Shown in pieces: positions 46,914-55,883 of a stretch of DNA of 64,000 nt. Position numbers and translations under genes: made by a program. The DNA is from Pseudomonas asgharzadehiana (lineage in GTDB: Bacteria > Pseudomonadota > Gammaproteobacteria > Pseudomonadales > Pseudomonadaceae): contig NZ_CP077079.1 of NCBI RefSeq assembly GCF_019139815.1, forward strand, positions 6,043,032 to 6,107,031. Direction: 5' to 3'. The first letter of the stretch is position 1; each line of letters begins with the position of its first letter. The notes under the pieces are model-generated. The model saw only the letters and a list, made by a program, of their open reading frames with translations. It did no database searches and was not told where the DNA came from.

Positions 46914-47245
46914 CAGATCTCGTCGAAATCCAGCTCGACGCCGGTGTATTCCTGCACCAGTCGCGTGAGCATCTCACCCAGCAACTCTTCACTCTTGTCG
47001 CACTGCCATTTGCCGCTTTCTTCGTCGTAGTCGAAGTGAACGCCGCCTGAGCGCGCCGCCAGCCATAGCTGACGCAGAGGCTCCTGGCGACTGAAGATCA
47101 ATTGCTGGCCGCTTTCGAATTTGACGGTCAGCACGCCGGCCGAGTTTTCCAGGTCCACATCCAGGTCGCTGTCATCGAAAATATCTTCCAGCTTCTCCTG
47201 GGTGGCATCCACCAGGTCGTGAAAACGGGCTTCGGTCAAACTCAT
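46913..47245 (-). CDS. cyaY: Frataxin homolog, iron-sulfur assembly regulator
   Basis: A 110-residue protein with the frataxin acidic first helix (EARFHDLVDATQEKLEDIFDDSDLDVDLE), which binds iron, and the beta sheet with QLIFSRQEPLRQLWLAARSGGVHFDYDE. CyaY modulates the cysteine desulfurase IscS during iron-sulfur cluster assembly. The gene is divergent from the lptM-lysA operon and close to cyaA, a neighbourhood shared with E. coli. GAGG lies before the ATG. Confidence 0.95.
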   Translation of the reverse strand: MSLTEARFHDLVDATQEKLEDIFDDSDLDVDLENSAGVLTVKFESGQQLIFSRQEPLRQLWLAARSGGVHFDYDEESGKWQCDKSEELLGEMLTRLVQEYTGVELDFDEI

Positions 47246-47420
47246 TGTGGCAACCTCAAAAGTGTCTGGTTTTGCTCAAGCGCCGCACGATACGGGCGAG
47301 CTTCGCCGATTGCAAAGGATACCGATTTCAACGCGATTGACGGCGTGAAATATCCCCAACCAGCGTAGTCCGCTTCTCAGTCGTGTCGGCAAACCCCCGC
47401 CGGACGGGTATTCCAGCGCA

Positions 47421-47449
47421 TAGGCAAGCTGGCGGGTGGTCGGTATACT
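47421..47449 (+). promoter_or_regulatory. Candidate sigma-70 promoter of the lptM-lysA-dapF operon
   Basis: TAGGCA (47421-47426; four of six consensus bases) and TATACT (47444-47449) are separated by 17 bases. They lie 35 bases upstream of the lptM start, with the lptM ribosome site AAGGA in between. Confidence 0.45.
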
Positions 47450-47483
47450 CGGGCGCAATTAATGCATATTCAAGGATTTCGCC

Positions 47484-47654
47484 ATGAAGCGCCTGATCTC
47501 TTCCCTTGCTGCGCTCGTCGCGGTCGCTTGCCTCGTTAGTGCCTGTGGTCAAAAAGGCCCGCTGTACCTGCCCGATGACAGCAAAGACCCGAATGAACAG
47601 GCGCAATCGTCGCAAAAGCCATCCAAAGCGCATAAGCACGACACCTTCGAATAA
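47484..47654 (+). CDS. lptM: Small lipoprotein LptM (YifL/LppL)
   Basis: A 56-residue lipoprotein below the length cutoff of many gene finders. The signal peptide [21 protein letters not shown] has lipobox LVSAC, acylated at Cys21, followed by the family hallmark [11 protein letters not shown] and a Gln/Ser/Lys-rich tail. In E. coli LptM (YifL) joins the LptDE lipopolysaccharide translocon and helps LptD form its correct disulfides. In Pseudomonas it is called LppL and sits before lysA. AAGGA precedes the ATG; lysA begins 9 bases after the stop. Confidence 0.93.
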   Translation: MKRLISSLAALVAVACLVSACGQKGPLYLPDDSKDPNEQAQSSQKPSKAHKHDTFE

Positions 47655-47663
47655 GGGAACTCC

Positions 47664-48911
47664 ATGGACGCTTTTAACTACCGGGACGGCGAGCTGTTCG
47701 CGGAAGGCGTGGCGTTGTCCGCGATTGCCGAACGTTTTGGCACGCCGACCTATGTGTACTCCCGTGCGCATATCGAAGCGCAATATCGCTCGTTCTCCGA
47801 CGCGCTGAACGGCGTACCTCACCTGGTGTGCTACGCGGTCAAGGCCAACTCCAACCTCGGCATACTCAATGTCCTGGCGCGCCTGGGCGCCGGTTTCGAC
47901 ATCGTGTCCCGTGGCGAGCTGGAACGTGTACTGGCCGCCGGCGGCCAGGCTGACAAAATCGTATTTTCCGGCGTCGGCAAAAGCCGCGAAGACATGCGCC
48001 GCGCCCTGGAAGTCGGCGTGCATTGCTTCAACGTGGAGTCCACCGACGAGCTGGAGCGCCTGCAAGTCGTGGCCGCCGAGATGGGCGTCCGCGCACCGAT
48101 CTCCCTGCGCGTCAACCCGGATGTCGATGCCGGCACCCACCCGTACATCTCCACCGGTCTTAAAGAGAACAAATTCGGCATCGCCATTGCCGACGCGGAG
48201 GACGTATACATCCGCGCCGCGCAGTTGCCGAACCTGGAAGTGCTGGGCGTCGACTGCCATATCGGCTCGCAACTGACCACCCTGCCGCCGTTCATCGATG
48301 CCCTCGACCGCCTGCTGGCGCTGATCGAACGCCTCGGCGAATGTGGCATCTATCTGCACCACATCGATCTCGGTGGCGGTGTGGGCGTACGTTATCGCGA
48401 CGAACAGCCGCCGCTGATTGCCGACTACATCGCTGCCGTACGCGAGCGCATCGAAGGCCGCGACCTCACGCTGATGTTCGAGCCGGGCCGCTATATCGTC
48501 GCCAACGCCGGTGTATTGCTGACTCAGGTCGAGTATCTCAAGCACACCGAACACAAGGATTTCGCCATCGTCGATGCGGCGATGAACGACCTGATCCGTC
48601 CGGCGCTGTACCAGGCCTGGATGAACGTCACGGCCGTTGCGCCTCGCAACAGCGAAGCGCGCGCGTATGACATTGTCGGCCCGATCTGCGAAACCGGCGA
48701 CTTCCTGGCCAAGGATCGTCAGTTGGCCCTCGAAGAAGGCGACCTGCTGGCCGTGCATTCGGCCGGTGCCTATGGGTTTGTCATGAGCTCCAACTACAAC
48801 ACTCGCGGGCGTGCCGCCGAGGTGCTGGTGGACGGTGATCAAGCGTTTGAAGTGCGTCGCCGCGAGACGGTAGCCGAGTTGTATGCTGGCGAAAGCCTGC
48901 TGCCGGAGTAA
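47664..48911 (+). CDS. lysA: Diaminopimelate decarboxylase
   Basis: A 415-residue PLP enzyme that decarboxylates meso-diaminopimelate to lysine. The cofactor lysine is Lys60 (CYAVKANSNLGIL). Other markers are DIVSRGELERVLAAG, GVHCFNVESTDELERL, LRVNPDVDAGTHPYISTGLKENKFG, DCHIGSQL, LDLGGGVGVRY, FEPGRYIV and the substrate-binding GPICETGDFLA. It lies between lptM and dapF, so the epimerase that makes its substrate is encoded three bases downstream. Confidence 0.97.
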   Translation: MDAFNYRDGELFAEGVALSAIAERFGTPTYVYSRAHIEAQYRSFSDALNGVPHLVCYAVKANSNLGILNVLARLGAGFDIVSRGELERVLAAGGQADKIVFSGVGKSREDMRRALEVGVHCFNVESTDELERLQVVAAEMGVRAPISLRVNPDVDAGTHPYISTGLKENKFGIAIADAEDVYIRAAQLPNLEVLGVDCHIGSQLTTLPPFIDALDRLLALIERLGECGIYLHHIDLGGGVGVRYRDEQPPLIADYIAAVRERIEGRDLTLMFEPGRYIVANAGVLLTQVEYLKHTEHKDFAIVDAAMNDLIRPALYQAWMNVTAVAPRNSEARAYDIVGPICETGDFLAKDRQLALEEGDLLAVHSAGAYGFVMSSNYNTRGRAAEVLVDGDQAFEVRRRETVAELYAGESLLPE

Positions 48912-48914
48912 GCC

Positions 48915-49745
48915 ATGCTGCTGCGTTTTACCAAGATGCACGGGCTGGGTAATGATTTCATGGTTCTCGACCTGGTCAGCCAGCACGCGCACATCCTGCC
49001 CAAACACGCCAAACAGTGGGGCGACCGGCATACCGGGATTGGTTTTGACCAGTTGCTGATCGTCGAGGCACCGAGCAACCCGGAGGTGGATTTCCGTTAC
49101 CGGATCTTCAACTCCGACGGCTCCGAAGTGGAACAGTGCGGCAACGGTGCCCGCTGCTTCGCGCGCTTTGTGCTGGACAAGCGCCTGACCGCCAAGCGCC
49201 AGATCCGCGTCGAGACCAAGAGCGGCGTGATCGAACTGGACATCCGCAACGACGGCCAGATCAGCGTCAACATGGGCGAGCCGCGCCTGGTGCCGGCGGA
49301 TATTCCGTTCCAGGCCAGTGAGCAGGCCGTCAGTTATGCACTGGACGTGGATGGCCAATCGCTGGACATCGCCGCCGTGTCCATGGGCAACCCCCACGCC
49401 GTGCTGCGGGTCCACGACATCAACAATGCTCCCGTGCATGAACTGGGCCCGAAGATCGAACACCACCCGCGCTTTCCGGCACGGGTCAATGTGGGCTTCC
49501 TGCAGGTGATCGACCGTTCCCGCGCGCAATTGCGCGTATGGGAACGCGGTGCCGGCGAAACCCAGGCCTGCGGCACCGGTGCTTGCGCCGCTGCCGTGGC
49601 CGCGATCAGCCAGGGATGGATGGATTCGCCGCTGCTGATCGACCTGCCCGGTGGACGCTTGTCCATCGAATGGGCAGGCCCTGGCCACCCGGTGCTGATG
49701 ACCGGGCCGGCCTCGCGTGTATACGAAGGACAGGTCCGTTTATGA
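48915..49745 (+). CDS. dapF: Diaminopimelate epimerase
   Basis: A 276-residue cofactor-independent racemase that converts LL- to meso-diaminopimelate for peptidoglycan and lysine. The two catalytic cysteines are Cys75 ([13 protein letters not shown]) and Cys219 ([16 protein letters not shown]). The N-terminal [13 protein letters not shown] and SMGNPHAV segments are typical. The start lies three bases after the lysA stop; the yigA gene follows after 13 bases. Confidence 0.97.
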   Translation: MLLRFTKMHGLGNDFMVLDLVSQHAHILPKHAKQWGDRHTGIGFDQLLIVEAPSNPEVDFRYRIFNSDGSEVEQCGNGARCFARFVLDKRLTAKRQIRVETKSGVIELDIRNDGQISVNMGEPRLVPADIPFQASEQAVSYALDVDGQSLDIAAVSMGNPHAVLRVHDINNAPVHELGPKIEHHPRFPARVNVGFLQVIDRSRAQLRVWERGAGETQACGTGACAAAVAAISQGWMDSPLLIDLPGGRLSIEWAGPGHPVLMTGPASRVYEGQVRL

Positions 49746-49758
49746 GTGAGCCAAGCTA

Positions 49759-50475
49759 ATGACCGATAAGCCTCAAGTACCCGCCCAAGCTACCCCAAGC
49801 GAAAGTCTGGAGGCCGCTGCTGTCGCGGCGTACCTTGAGGCTAACCCGGACTTCTTCGTCGAACACGAAGAACTGCTGCCGGCGCTGCGCATACCCCACC
49901 AGCGCGGCGATACCGTGTCGCTGGTGGAGCGGCAGATGAAAATCCTGCGCGAGCGCAACATTGAAATGCGCCACAAGCTCTCGCACCTGATGGAAGTAGC
50001 CCGCGACAACGACCGCCTGTTCGAAAAGACCCGTCGACTGATTCTTGGCCTGATGGATGCCACCAGCCTGGAAGAAACCGTGATTGCCGTGGAAGACAGC
50101 CTGCGCCAGGACTTCCAGGTGCCGTTTGTCAGCCTGATCCTGTTCAGCGACAACCCGATGCCGGTGGGTCGCTGGGTCAGCGGCAGCGAAGCGCAAACCG
50201 CGATTGGCGGGCTGTTGTCCGAGGGCAAGACTATCAGCGGCACCCTGCGCGAGCATGAGCTGGACTTCCTGTTTGGCGCCGAACAGCGCAAGCAGATCGG
50301 CTCCACCGCCGTGGTCGCCCTCAGCCATCAAGGCTTGCATGGCGTACTGGCCATCGCCAGCCGCGATCCTGCGCACTACAAAAGCTCGGTGGGCACACTG
50401 TTTCTGACTTACATAGCCGAAGTGCTGGGCCGCGTCCTGCCACGCTTCACCACCGCCCTGCGCGCGGTGCGCTAA
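49759..50475 (+). CDS. yigA: DUF484 family protein YigA (GAF-like)
   Basis: A 238-residue cytosolic protein with an N-terminal segment [42 protein letters not shown] that marks DUF484, a coiled coil ([28 protein letters not shown]) and a GAF-like domain (100-238). Its role is unknown. The order dapF-yigA-xerC-yigB is the same in E. coli. It ends two bases before xerC. Confidence 0.92.
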   Translation: MTDKPQVPAQATPSESLEAAAVAAYLEANPDFFVEHEELLPALRIPHQRGDTVSLVERQMKILRERNIEMRHKLSHLMEVARDNDRLFEKTRRLILGLMDATSLEETVIAVEDSLRQDFQVPFVSLILFSDNPMPVGRWVSGSEAQTAIGGLLSEGKTISGTLREHELDFLFGAEQRKQIGSTAVVALSHQGLHGVLAIASRDPAHYKSSVGTLFLTYIAEVLGRVLPRFTTALRAVR

Positions 50476-50477
50476 CC

Positions 50478-51377
50478 ATGGAACGACAACTGGACGCTTA
50501 CTGCGCGCATCTGCGCAATGAGCGCCAAGTGTCGCCCCATACGCTGGAAGCTTACCGCCGGGACTTGAACAAGGTTCTGGCGTACTGCGAAAAACAACAG
50601 GTCACCAGTTGGAAAGCCCTGGATATCCAAAGCCTGCGCAGCCTGATCGCGCGCCTGCATCAGCAAGGTCAGTCTTCCCGTAGTCTGTCGCGCCTGCTGT
50701 CGGCAGTACGTGGGCTTTATCACTACCTCAACCGCGAAGGCCTGTGCGACCACGACCCGGCCAACGGCCTGTCTCCGCCCAAGGGCGAGCGACGCCTGCC
50801 CAAGACCCTGGACACCGACCGCACCCTGCAATTGCTCGATGGCGCCGTGGAGGATGACTTCCTCGCCCACCGCGACCAGGCGATCCTTGAGCTGTTCTAT
50901 TCCTCGGGCCTGCGCCTGTCGGAGCTTACCGGCCTGAACATCGACCAACTGGACCTGGCGGACGGCCTGGTGCAAGTGCTGGGCAAGGGCAGCAAAACCC
51001 GCGTGCTGCCGGTGGGCAGGAAGGCCCGCGAAGCGTTGCAACTGTGGTTGCCGCTGCGAGCGCTGGCCAACCCCAAGGACGATGCGGTGTTTATCAGCCA
51101 GCAAGGCCGGCGCCTGGGGCCTCGTGCGATCCAGGTGCGGGTCAAGGCCGCCGGCGAACGCGAACTGGGCCAGAACCTGCACCCGCATATGCTGCGGCAT
51201 TCTTTTGCCAGCCACATGCTGGAGTCGTCCCAGGACCTGCGCGCCGTGCAGGAACTGCTCGGCCACTCCGATATCAAGACCACCCAGATCTACACCCATC
51301 TGGACTTCCAACACCTGGCAACGGTGTATGACAGCGCCCATCCACGGGCCAAACGCATCAAGGGCGGCGACTCATGA
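50478..51377 (+). CDS. xerC: Site-specific tyrosine recombinase XerC
   Basis: A 299-residue recombinase that, with XerD, resolves chromosome dimers at dif. The N-terminal SAM-like DNA-binding domain (1-95) is followed by the catalytic domain with the full set Arg146 (GLRLSEL), Lys170 (GKGSKTR), His237 and Arg240 ([12 protein letters not shown]), His263 and nucleophile Tyr272 ([10 protein letters not shown]). It is a housekeeping enzyme in its conserved operon and not a sign of a mobile element. Its stop overlaps the next start (ATGA). Confidence 0.97.
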   Translation: MERQLDAYCAHLRNERQVSPHTLEAYRRDLNKVLAYCEKQQVTSWKALDIQSLRSLIARLHQQGQSSRSLSRLLSAVRGLYHYLNREGLCDHDPANGLSPPKGERRLPKTLDTDRTLQLLDGAVEDDFLAHRDQAILELFYSSGLRLSELTGLNIDQLDLADGLVQVLGKGSKTRVLPVGRKAREALQLWLPLRALANPKDDAVFISQQGRRLGPRAIQVRVKAAGERELGQNLHPHMLRHSFASHMLESSQDLRAVQELLGHSDIKTTQIYTHLDFQHLATVYDSAHPRAKRIKGGDS

Positions 51378-52069
51378 GTATCAAGCTGATCACCTTCGAC
51401 CTGGACGACACGCTCTGGGACAACGTACCGGTCATCATCAGCGCCGAAGCGTCGATGCGCGAATGGCTGGCGATTAACGCCACCAAGGTGGGCGACCTGC
51501 CGCTGGAACATTTCGCCAGCCTGCGCCAGCAGGTGCTGCAGCGTCACCCCGAGCTGAAACACCGCATCAGCCTCCTGCGCCACCGCGTACTGATCCACGC
51601 GTTTGAAGAGGCGGGTTATCCACAGCCTGAGGCCAGGGAAATGGCGGATGTGTGCTTTGAGGCGTTCATTGATGCGCGCCATCAACTCACCGTATTCCCT
51701 GAAGCCGAGCCCATGTTGAAAGCCCTGCGCCAGCACTTTTTGCTGGGGGTGATCACCAACGGCAATGCGGATGTGCAGCGCGTGGGCCTGGCGGACTATT
51801 TTCACTTCGCGCTACGTGCCGAAGATATCGGCATCGCCAAGCCGGATGCGCGCTTGTTTGAAGAGGCGTTGCAGCGCGGTGGCGTGGACGCCGGTGCGGC
51901 AGTGCATGTAGGCGATCACCCTGGGGATGACATCGCCGGGGCACAGCTGGCCGGGTTGCGGGCGGTGTGGTTTAACCCGACGGGCAAAGTGTGGGAAGCA
52001 TCAAAGCGCCCGGATGCAGAAATTCGTAGCCTGACGGAGTTGCCTGCGTTGCTGCAGAGTTGGCAGTAA
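51374..52069 (+). CDS. yigB: HAD-superfamily phosphatase YigB
   Basis: A 231-residue cytosolic hydrolase. HAD motif I is [10 protein letters not shown] with nucleophile Asp10. Motif II is [11 protein letters not shown], motif III includes Lys in [16 protein letters not shown], and motif IV is [17 protein letters not shown]. The helical cap between residues 15 and 100 is that of the YigB group, which in E. coli dephosphorylates FMN and other small phosphates. It is the last gene of the lptM-lysA-dapF-yigA-xerC operon and is followed by an inverted pair of REP sequences. Confidence 0.93.
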   Translation: MSIKLITFDLDDTLWDNVPVIISAEASMREWLAINATKVGDLPLEHFASLRQQVLQRHPELKHRISLLRHRVLIHAFEEAGYPQPEAREMADVCFEAFIDARHQLTVFPEAEPMLKALRQHFLLGVITNGNADVQRVGLADYFHFALRAEDIGIAKPDARLFEEALQRGGVDAGAAVHVGDHPGDDIAGAQLAGLRAVWFNPTGKVWEASKRPDAEIRSLTELPALLQSWQ

Positions 52070-52082
52070 CACTGTCGATCAA

Positions 52083-52177
52083 AATGTGGGAGGGGGCTTG
52101 CTCCCGATAGGAGAGTGACAGTCGATGGAGGAGTCGACTGACCTGCCGCTATCGGGAGCAAGCCCCCTCCCACAGTT
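52083..52177. repeat. REPIN: two inverted REP sequences forming a long hairpin
   Basis: The left arm at 52083-52110 begins AATGTGGGAGGGGGCTTGCT and runs on to CCCGATAG. The right arm at 52149-52177 is its reverse complement, with one difference near the end, separated by 38 bases. Pairs of this form are known as REPINs in P. fluorescens SBW25 and are moved by RAYT transposases. No RAYT gene is in this window. Confidence 0.9.
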
Positions 52178-52213
52178 AGAACACCACAAGGCCCGGATAA
52201 ATCATCAGCCATG

Positions 52214-52241
52214 AAAAAGCCCGCAGCGACGGCGGGCGTTT
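52214..52241 (-). terminator. Rho-independent terminator after sutA
   Basis: Hairpin GCCCGC (52219-52224) / GCGGGC (52232-52237); read leftward it ends in TTTTTC. It lies 23 bases after the sutA stop codon. Confidence 0.85.
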
Positions 52242-52263
52242 TCTGACAAGCAGGTGGCAGAGC

Positions 52264-52599
52264 TTAGATAGGTCGGCTGCCGTACTTGTTATCCGGCTTC
52301 TTGGGCGGGTCGGCAACCACATTGGGCTCGACTTCGACCACTTTGCCGCCTTTGGCAAGAAACTCTTCCATCGCGCGGGCCAGGGCATCGCGCTCTTTGT
52401 TCTTGGCCTCAACGCTCGGCAGTTCATCTACCGAAACAGCAGCCTTGGCTTTGCCTTTGGCCTTGGGCGCGGCGTCGTCGCCACCACTTTCATCGGCGTC
52501 CTCAGCAACGTCGTCAACTGCTGCCGCATCAAGACCGTCTTCAGCCTCGTCGTCCTCACCTACTTCAAGGTCGTCGTTTTCCAGATCATCGTCGCTCAT
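52264..52599 (-). CDS. sutA: RNA polymerase-binding regulator SutA
   Basis: A 111-residue, very acidic protein. Residues 1-45 are mostly Asp, Glu and Ala and probably disordered. The conserved core is ELPSVEAKNKERDALARAMEEFLAKGGKVVEVEPNVVADPPKKPDNKYGSRPI-like, seen here from residue 58 to the end. SutA was found in slow-growing P. aeruginosa, where it binds RNA polymerase and aids initiation at ribosomal RNA and other promoters. GAGGTAG precedes the ATG. It is monocistronic with its own terminator. Confidence 0.94.
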   Translation of the reverse strand: MSDDDLENDDLEVGEDDEAEDGLDAAAVDDVAEDADESGGDDAAPKAKGKAKAAVSVDELPSVEAKNKERDALARAMEEFLAKGGKVVEVEPNVVADPPKKPDNKYGSRPI

Positions 52600-52701
52600 G
52601 TTCTACCTCATGACTTGCGAAAAGCAGATTAGTTATAGCCCAGCTTCATCCTCTGTCGAGGCTGCCGGAAAAAAATCAACGTCCACCGGATAACCAGTGG
52701 C

Positions 52702-53127
52702 CTATGCCTCATCACCGTGCAAGGTGGCGAGGACTTTACGAGCACCGCCATGATCACGGTGCTCGCCCAGATAAACACCTTGCCAGGTCCCCATCGCCAA
52801 GCGGCCGGCCTTCACCGGCAAACTCAGCTGGCAGCCCAGGAGACTGGCCTTGAAATGCGCCGGCAGATCATCCGGACCTTCGTCGTTGTGCTCGAAACCT
52901 GCCCGGCCTTGCGGCACCAGCGAGTTGAAAAAACGCTCAAAGTCACGGCGAACCGCCGGGTCGGCATTCTCGTTGACACTCAACGAGGCCGAAGTGTGCT
53001 GCAACCACAGGTGCAACAGGCCCACACGACACGCCTTCAACTCAGGCAGGCCGGCAAGCAACTCATCGGTTACCAGGTGAAAGCCCCGAGGCTTGGCCCG
53101 CAGGGTTATCAGGGTCTGTTGCCACAT
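52702..53127 (-). CDS. yjbQ: YjbQ family protein (UPF0047)
   Basis: A 141-residue cytosolic protein with the UPF0047 signature: GLLHLWLQHTSASLSVNENADPAVRRDFERF, HNDEGPDDLPAHFKASLLG and LAMGTWQGVYLGEHRDHGGARKV. Conserved histidines (HTSAS, EGPDDLPAH, EHRDHG) cluster as in a metal or phosphate site. Databases call the family secondary thiamine-phosphate synthase from rescue experiments in E. coli; the true role is unsettled. GGAGAA precedes the ATG. Confidence 0.92.
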   Translation of the reverse strand: MWQQTLITLRAKPRGFHLVTDELLAGLPELKACRVGLLHLWLQHTSASLSVNENADPAVRRDFERFFNSLVPQGRAGFEHNDEGPDDLPAHFKASLLGCQLSLPVKAGRLAMGTWQGVYLGEHRDHGGARKVLATLHGDEA

Positions 53128-53296
53128 ACAGTTCTCCGCCCATCGGCGCGCATTCTAGCGCGCTCTGGGAAAAAACAAAGTGCCGAATACGCCTACATGC
53201 CTGTAAGACATTCGCACGCTAAAAAGTGCCGTGTGCGTCCTATCACAAACTCGACGTAAAACCGGCACAGCTTGTTATGACTGACAAACGCCAGAC

Positions 53297-53330
53297 AAAA
53301 AAATGCCCGGCAAGCCGGGCATCTTTTTTT
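53297..53330 (-). terminator. Rho-independent terminator after amtB
   Basis: Hairpin ATGCCCGGC (53303-53311) / GCCGGGCAT (53314-53322) flanked by A and T runs, eight bases beyond the amtB stop. The next gene leftward (yjbQ) is 170 bases away. Confidence 0.92.
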
Positions 53331-53337
53331 CGCGTAC

Positions 53338-54675
53338 TTACAAGTTGTAGCCGCGTTCGTTGTGTTGCGCCAGGTCGAGGCCAACAGCCTCCTCCTCTTC
53401 GCTGACACGCAGGCCCATGACCATGTCCAGCACCTTCAGGATGATGTAGGTGACGATGGCCGTGTAGATCACGGTGAAACCGACGCCTTTGCACTGGATC
53501 CAGACTTGAGCCGCGATATCAGTCACGGTGCCGAAACCGCCCAGAGAAGGGGCTGCGAATACACCGGTAAGGATCGCGCCGAGAATACCGCCAATGCCGT
53601 GTACGCCGAAGGCATCCAGGGAATCGTCGTAGCCCAGCTTGCGCTTGAGAGTAGTGGCACAGAAGAAGCACACCACACCCGCCGCCAGGCCGATGATCAG
53701 TGCGCCCATCGGGCCCACGGTGCCGGCGGCCGGCGTGATCGCGACCAGGCCAGCCACCACACCCGAGGCGATGCCCAGTGCGCTTGGCTTACCGTGAGTG
53801 ATCCACTCGGCGAACATCCAGCCCAGCGCCGCAGCGGCAGTTGCAATCTGAGTCACCAGCATCGCCATGCCCGCAGTGCCGTTGGCCGCCACAGCCGAGC
53901 CGGCGTTGAAGCCGAACCAGCCGATCCACAGCATGGCCGCACCGATCAGGGTGTAACCGAGGTTGTGCGGGGCCATCGGTGTGGTCGGGAAGCCCTTGCG
54001 CTTGCCGAGTACCAGGCAAGCTACCAGGCCGGCCACACCGGCGTTGATGTGCACCACGGTGCCGCCGGCGAAGTCCAGCACGCCCCAGTCCCACATCAGG
54101 CCACCGTTGCCGCTCCAGACCATGTGCGCGATCGGCGCATAGACCAGCGTGAACCAGATGCCCATGAAAATCAGCATTGCGGAAAACTTCATACGCTCAG
54201 CGAACGCACCGACGATCAGCGCCGGGGTGATGATGGCGAAGGTCATCTGGAAAGTGATGAACACCGCTTCCGGGAACAGCGCCGCAGGCCCGGTGATGCT
54301 GGCCGGAGTGACACCCGCCAGGAACGCCTTGCCCATGCCGCCGAAGAAGGAATTGAAGTTGACTACGCCCTGCTCCATACCGGTGGTATCGAACGCGATG
54401 CTGTAACCGTAGATGACCCACAGGATGCTGATCAGGCCAGTGATGGCGAAGCACTGCATCATCACCGACAGAATATTCTTGGAGCGGACCATGCCGCCGT
54501 AAAACAGCGCCAGGCCCGGGATGGTCATGAACAGCACCAGTGCGGTGGCGGTCAGCATCCAGGCGGTGTCGCCGGAGTTGAGGACTGGAGCAGCCACTTC
54601 GTCTGCCGCCATGGCCAGGCTTGGCATTACGATGGACAACAGGGCTCCGAGCCCTGCGAATTTACGCAGAGTCAT
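53338..54675 (-). CDS. amtB: Ammonium transporter
   Basis: A 445-residue trimeric inner-membrane channel for ammonium/ammonia. A cleavable signal (SIVMPSLAMA) precedes about eleven helices. It shows DTAWMLTATALVLFMTIPGLALFYGGMVR, the pore-lining SGNGGLMWDWGVLDFAGGTVVHINAGVAGL with the first pore histidine, and DDSLDAFGVHGIGGILGAILTGVF with the second. The C-terminal tail contacts GlnK. The start at ATG 54675 follows AGGAGA; an upstream open extension of 38 codons is spurious. It lies 34 bases after glnK, the conserved operon pair. Confidence 0.97.
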   Translation of the reverse strand: MTLRKFAGLGALLSIVMPSLAMAADEVAAPVLNSGDTAWMLTATALVLFMTIPGLALFYGGMVRSKNILSVMMQCFAITGLISILWVIYGYSIAFDTTGMEQGVVNFNSFFGGMGKAFLAGVTPASITGPAALFPEAVFITFQMTFAIITPALIVGAFAERMKFSAMLIFMGIWFTLVYAPIAHMVWSGNGGLMWDWGVLDFAGGTVVHINAGVAGLVACLVLGKRKGFPTTPMAPHNLGYTLIGAAMLWIGWFGFNAGSAVAANGTAGMAMLVTQIATAAAALGWMFAEWITHGKPSALGIASGVVAGLVAITPAAGTVGPMGALIIGLAAGVVCFFCATTLKRKLGYDDSLDAFGVHGIGGILGAILTGVFAAPSLGGFGTVTDIAAQVWIQCKGVGFTVIYTAIVTYIILKVLDMVMGLRVSEEEEAVGLDLAQHNERGYNL

Positions 54676-54709
54676 ATTGTTTTCTCCTGGGGCGTTGGGG
54701 TTTGGCGGC

Positions 54710-55470
<761 letters not shown>

Positions 55471-55731
55471 ATGCTCGCGCCCAAAGACCTCCTCGACGCC
55501 CTGAGCGGCCATGCCTCTCGCCTGTTCAGCGGCGAAACCCCGCTGCCCCGCAATGAAATCGAAAGCCAGTTCAAGGCCTTGCTGCAAAGTGGCTTCAGCA
55601 AGCTCGACCTGGTAAGCCGAGAAGAGTTTGATAGCCAAATGGTGGTGCTGGCCCGCACGCGTGCGCGGCTGGAGAGCCTGGAAGCGAAAGTCGCGGAGTT
55701 GGAAGCGCGGTTAACACCACCCGCTGAATAA
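55471..55731 (+). CDS. ubiK: Ubiquinone biosynthesis accessory factor UbiK
   Basis: An 86-residue protein: LAPKDLLDALSGHASRLFSGETPLPRNEIESQFKALLQSGFSKLDLVSREEFD and a C-terminal coiled coil (LARTRARLESLEAKVAELEARL) with a short Pro tail. The BMFP/UbiK family forms trimers with UbiJ and helps the cytosolic Ubi enzyme complex make ubiquinone. The ATG is set by the family start. A REP-like palindrome follows eight bases after the stop codon. It could be part of a unit with comM 152 bases downstream, as often in Pseudomonas. Confidence 0.92.
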   Translation: MLAPKDLLDALSGHASRLFSGETPLPRNEIESQFKALLQSGFSKLDLVSREEFDSQMVVLARTRARLESLEAKVAELEARLTPPAE

Positions 55732-55739
55732 ACGCAGCC

Positions 55740-55770
55740 CGTGTGGAAGGGGGCTGGCTCCCTCCACACG
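55740..55770. repeat. REP-like palindrome between ubiK and comM
   Basis: CGTGTGGAAGGGGGCTGGCT followed by CCCTCCACACG is a diverged member of the REP family described above, with GGAAGGGGGC in place of GGGAGGGGGC. Confidence 0.75.
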
Positions 55771-55883
55771 CGCGTCACCTTTTTCTCTGGATACGTTCTG
55801 TAAAACCTCCGCGCTTCGCTCTTCCCCACCTCGTCTACCCTTGAAAAACCGCAGGAAGCGGCCCCCCATTTCAAGGAACGAGC

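Noticed and set aside
47328..49688. A 786-codon minus-strand open frame opposite lysA and dapF
   Set aside because: Both sense genes are certain; the antisense product has no recognisable features and spans three sense genes.
50478..51377. The tyrosine recombinase gene as a sign of an integrated element
   Set aside because: It is xerC in its conserved housekeeping operon; no attachment-site duplication or cargo genes are near.
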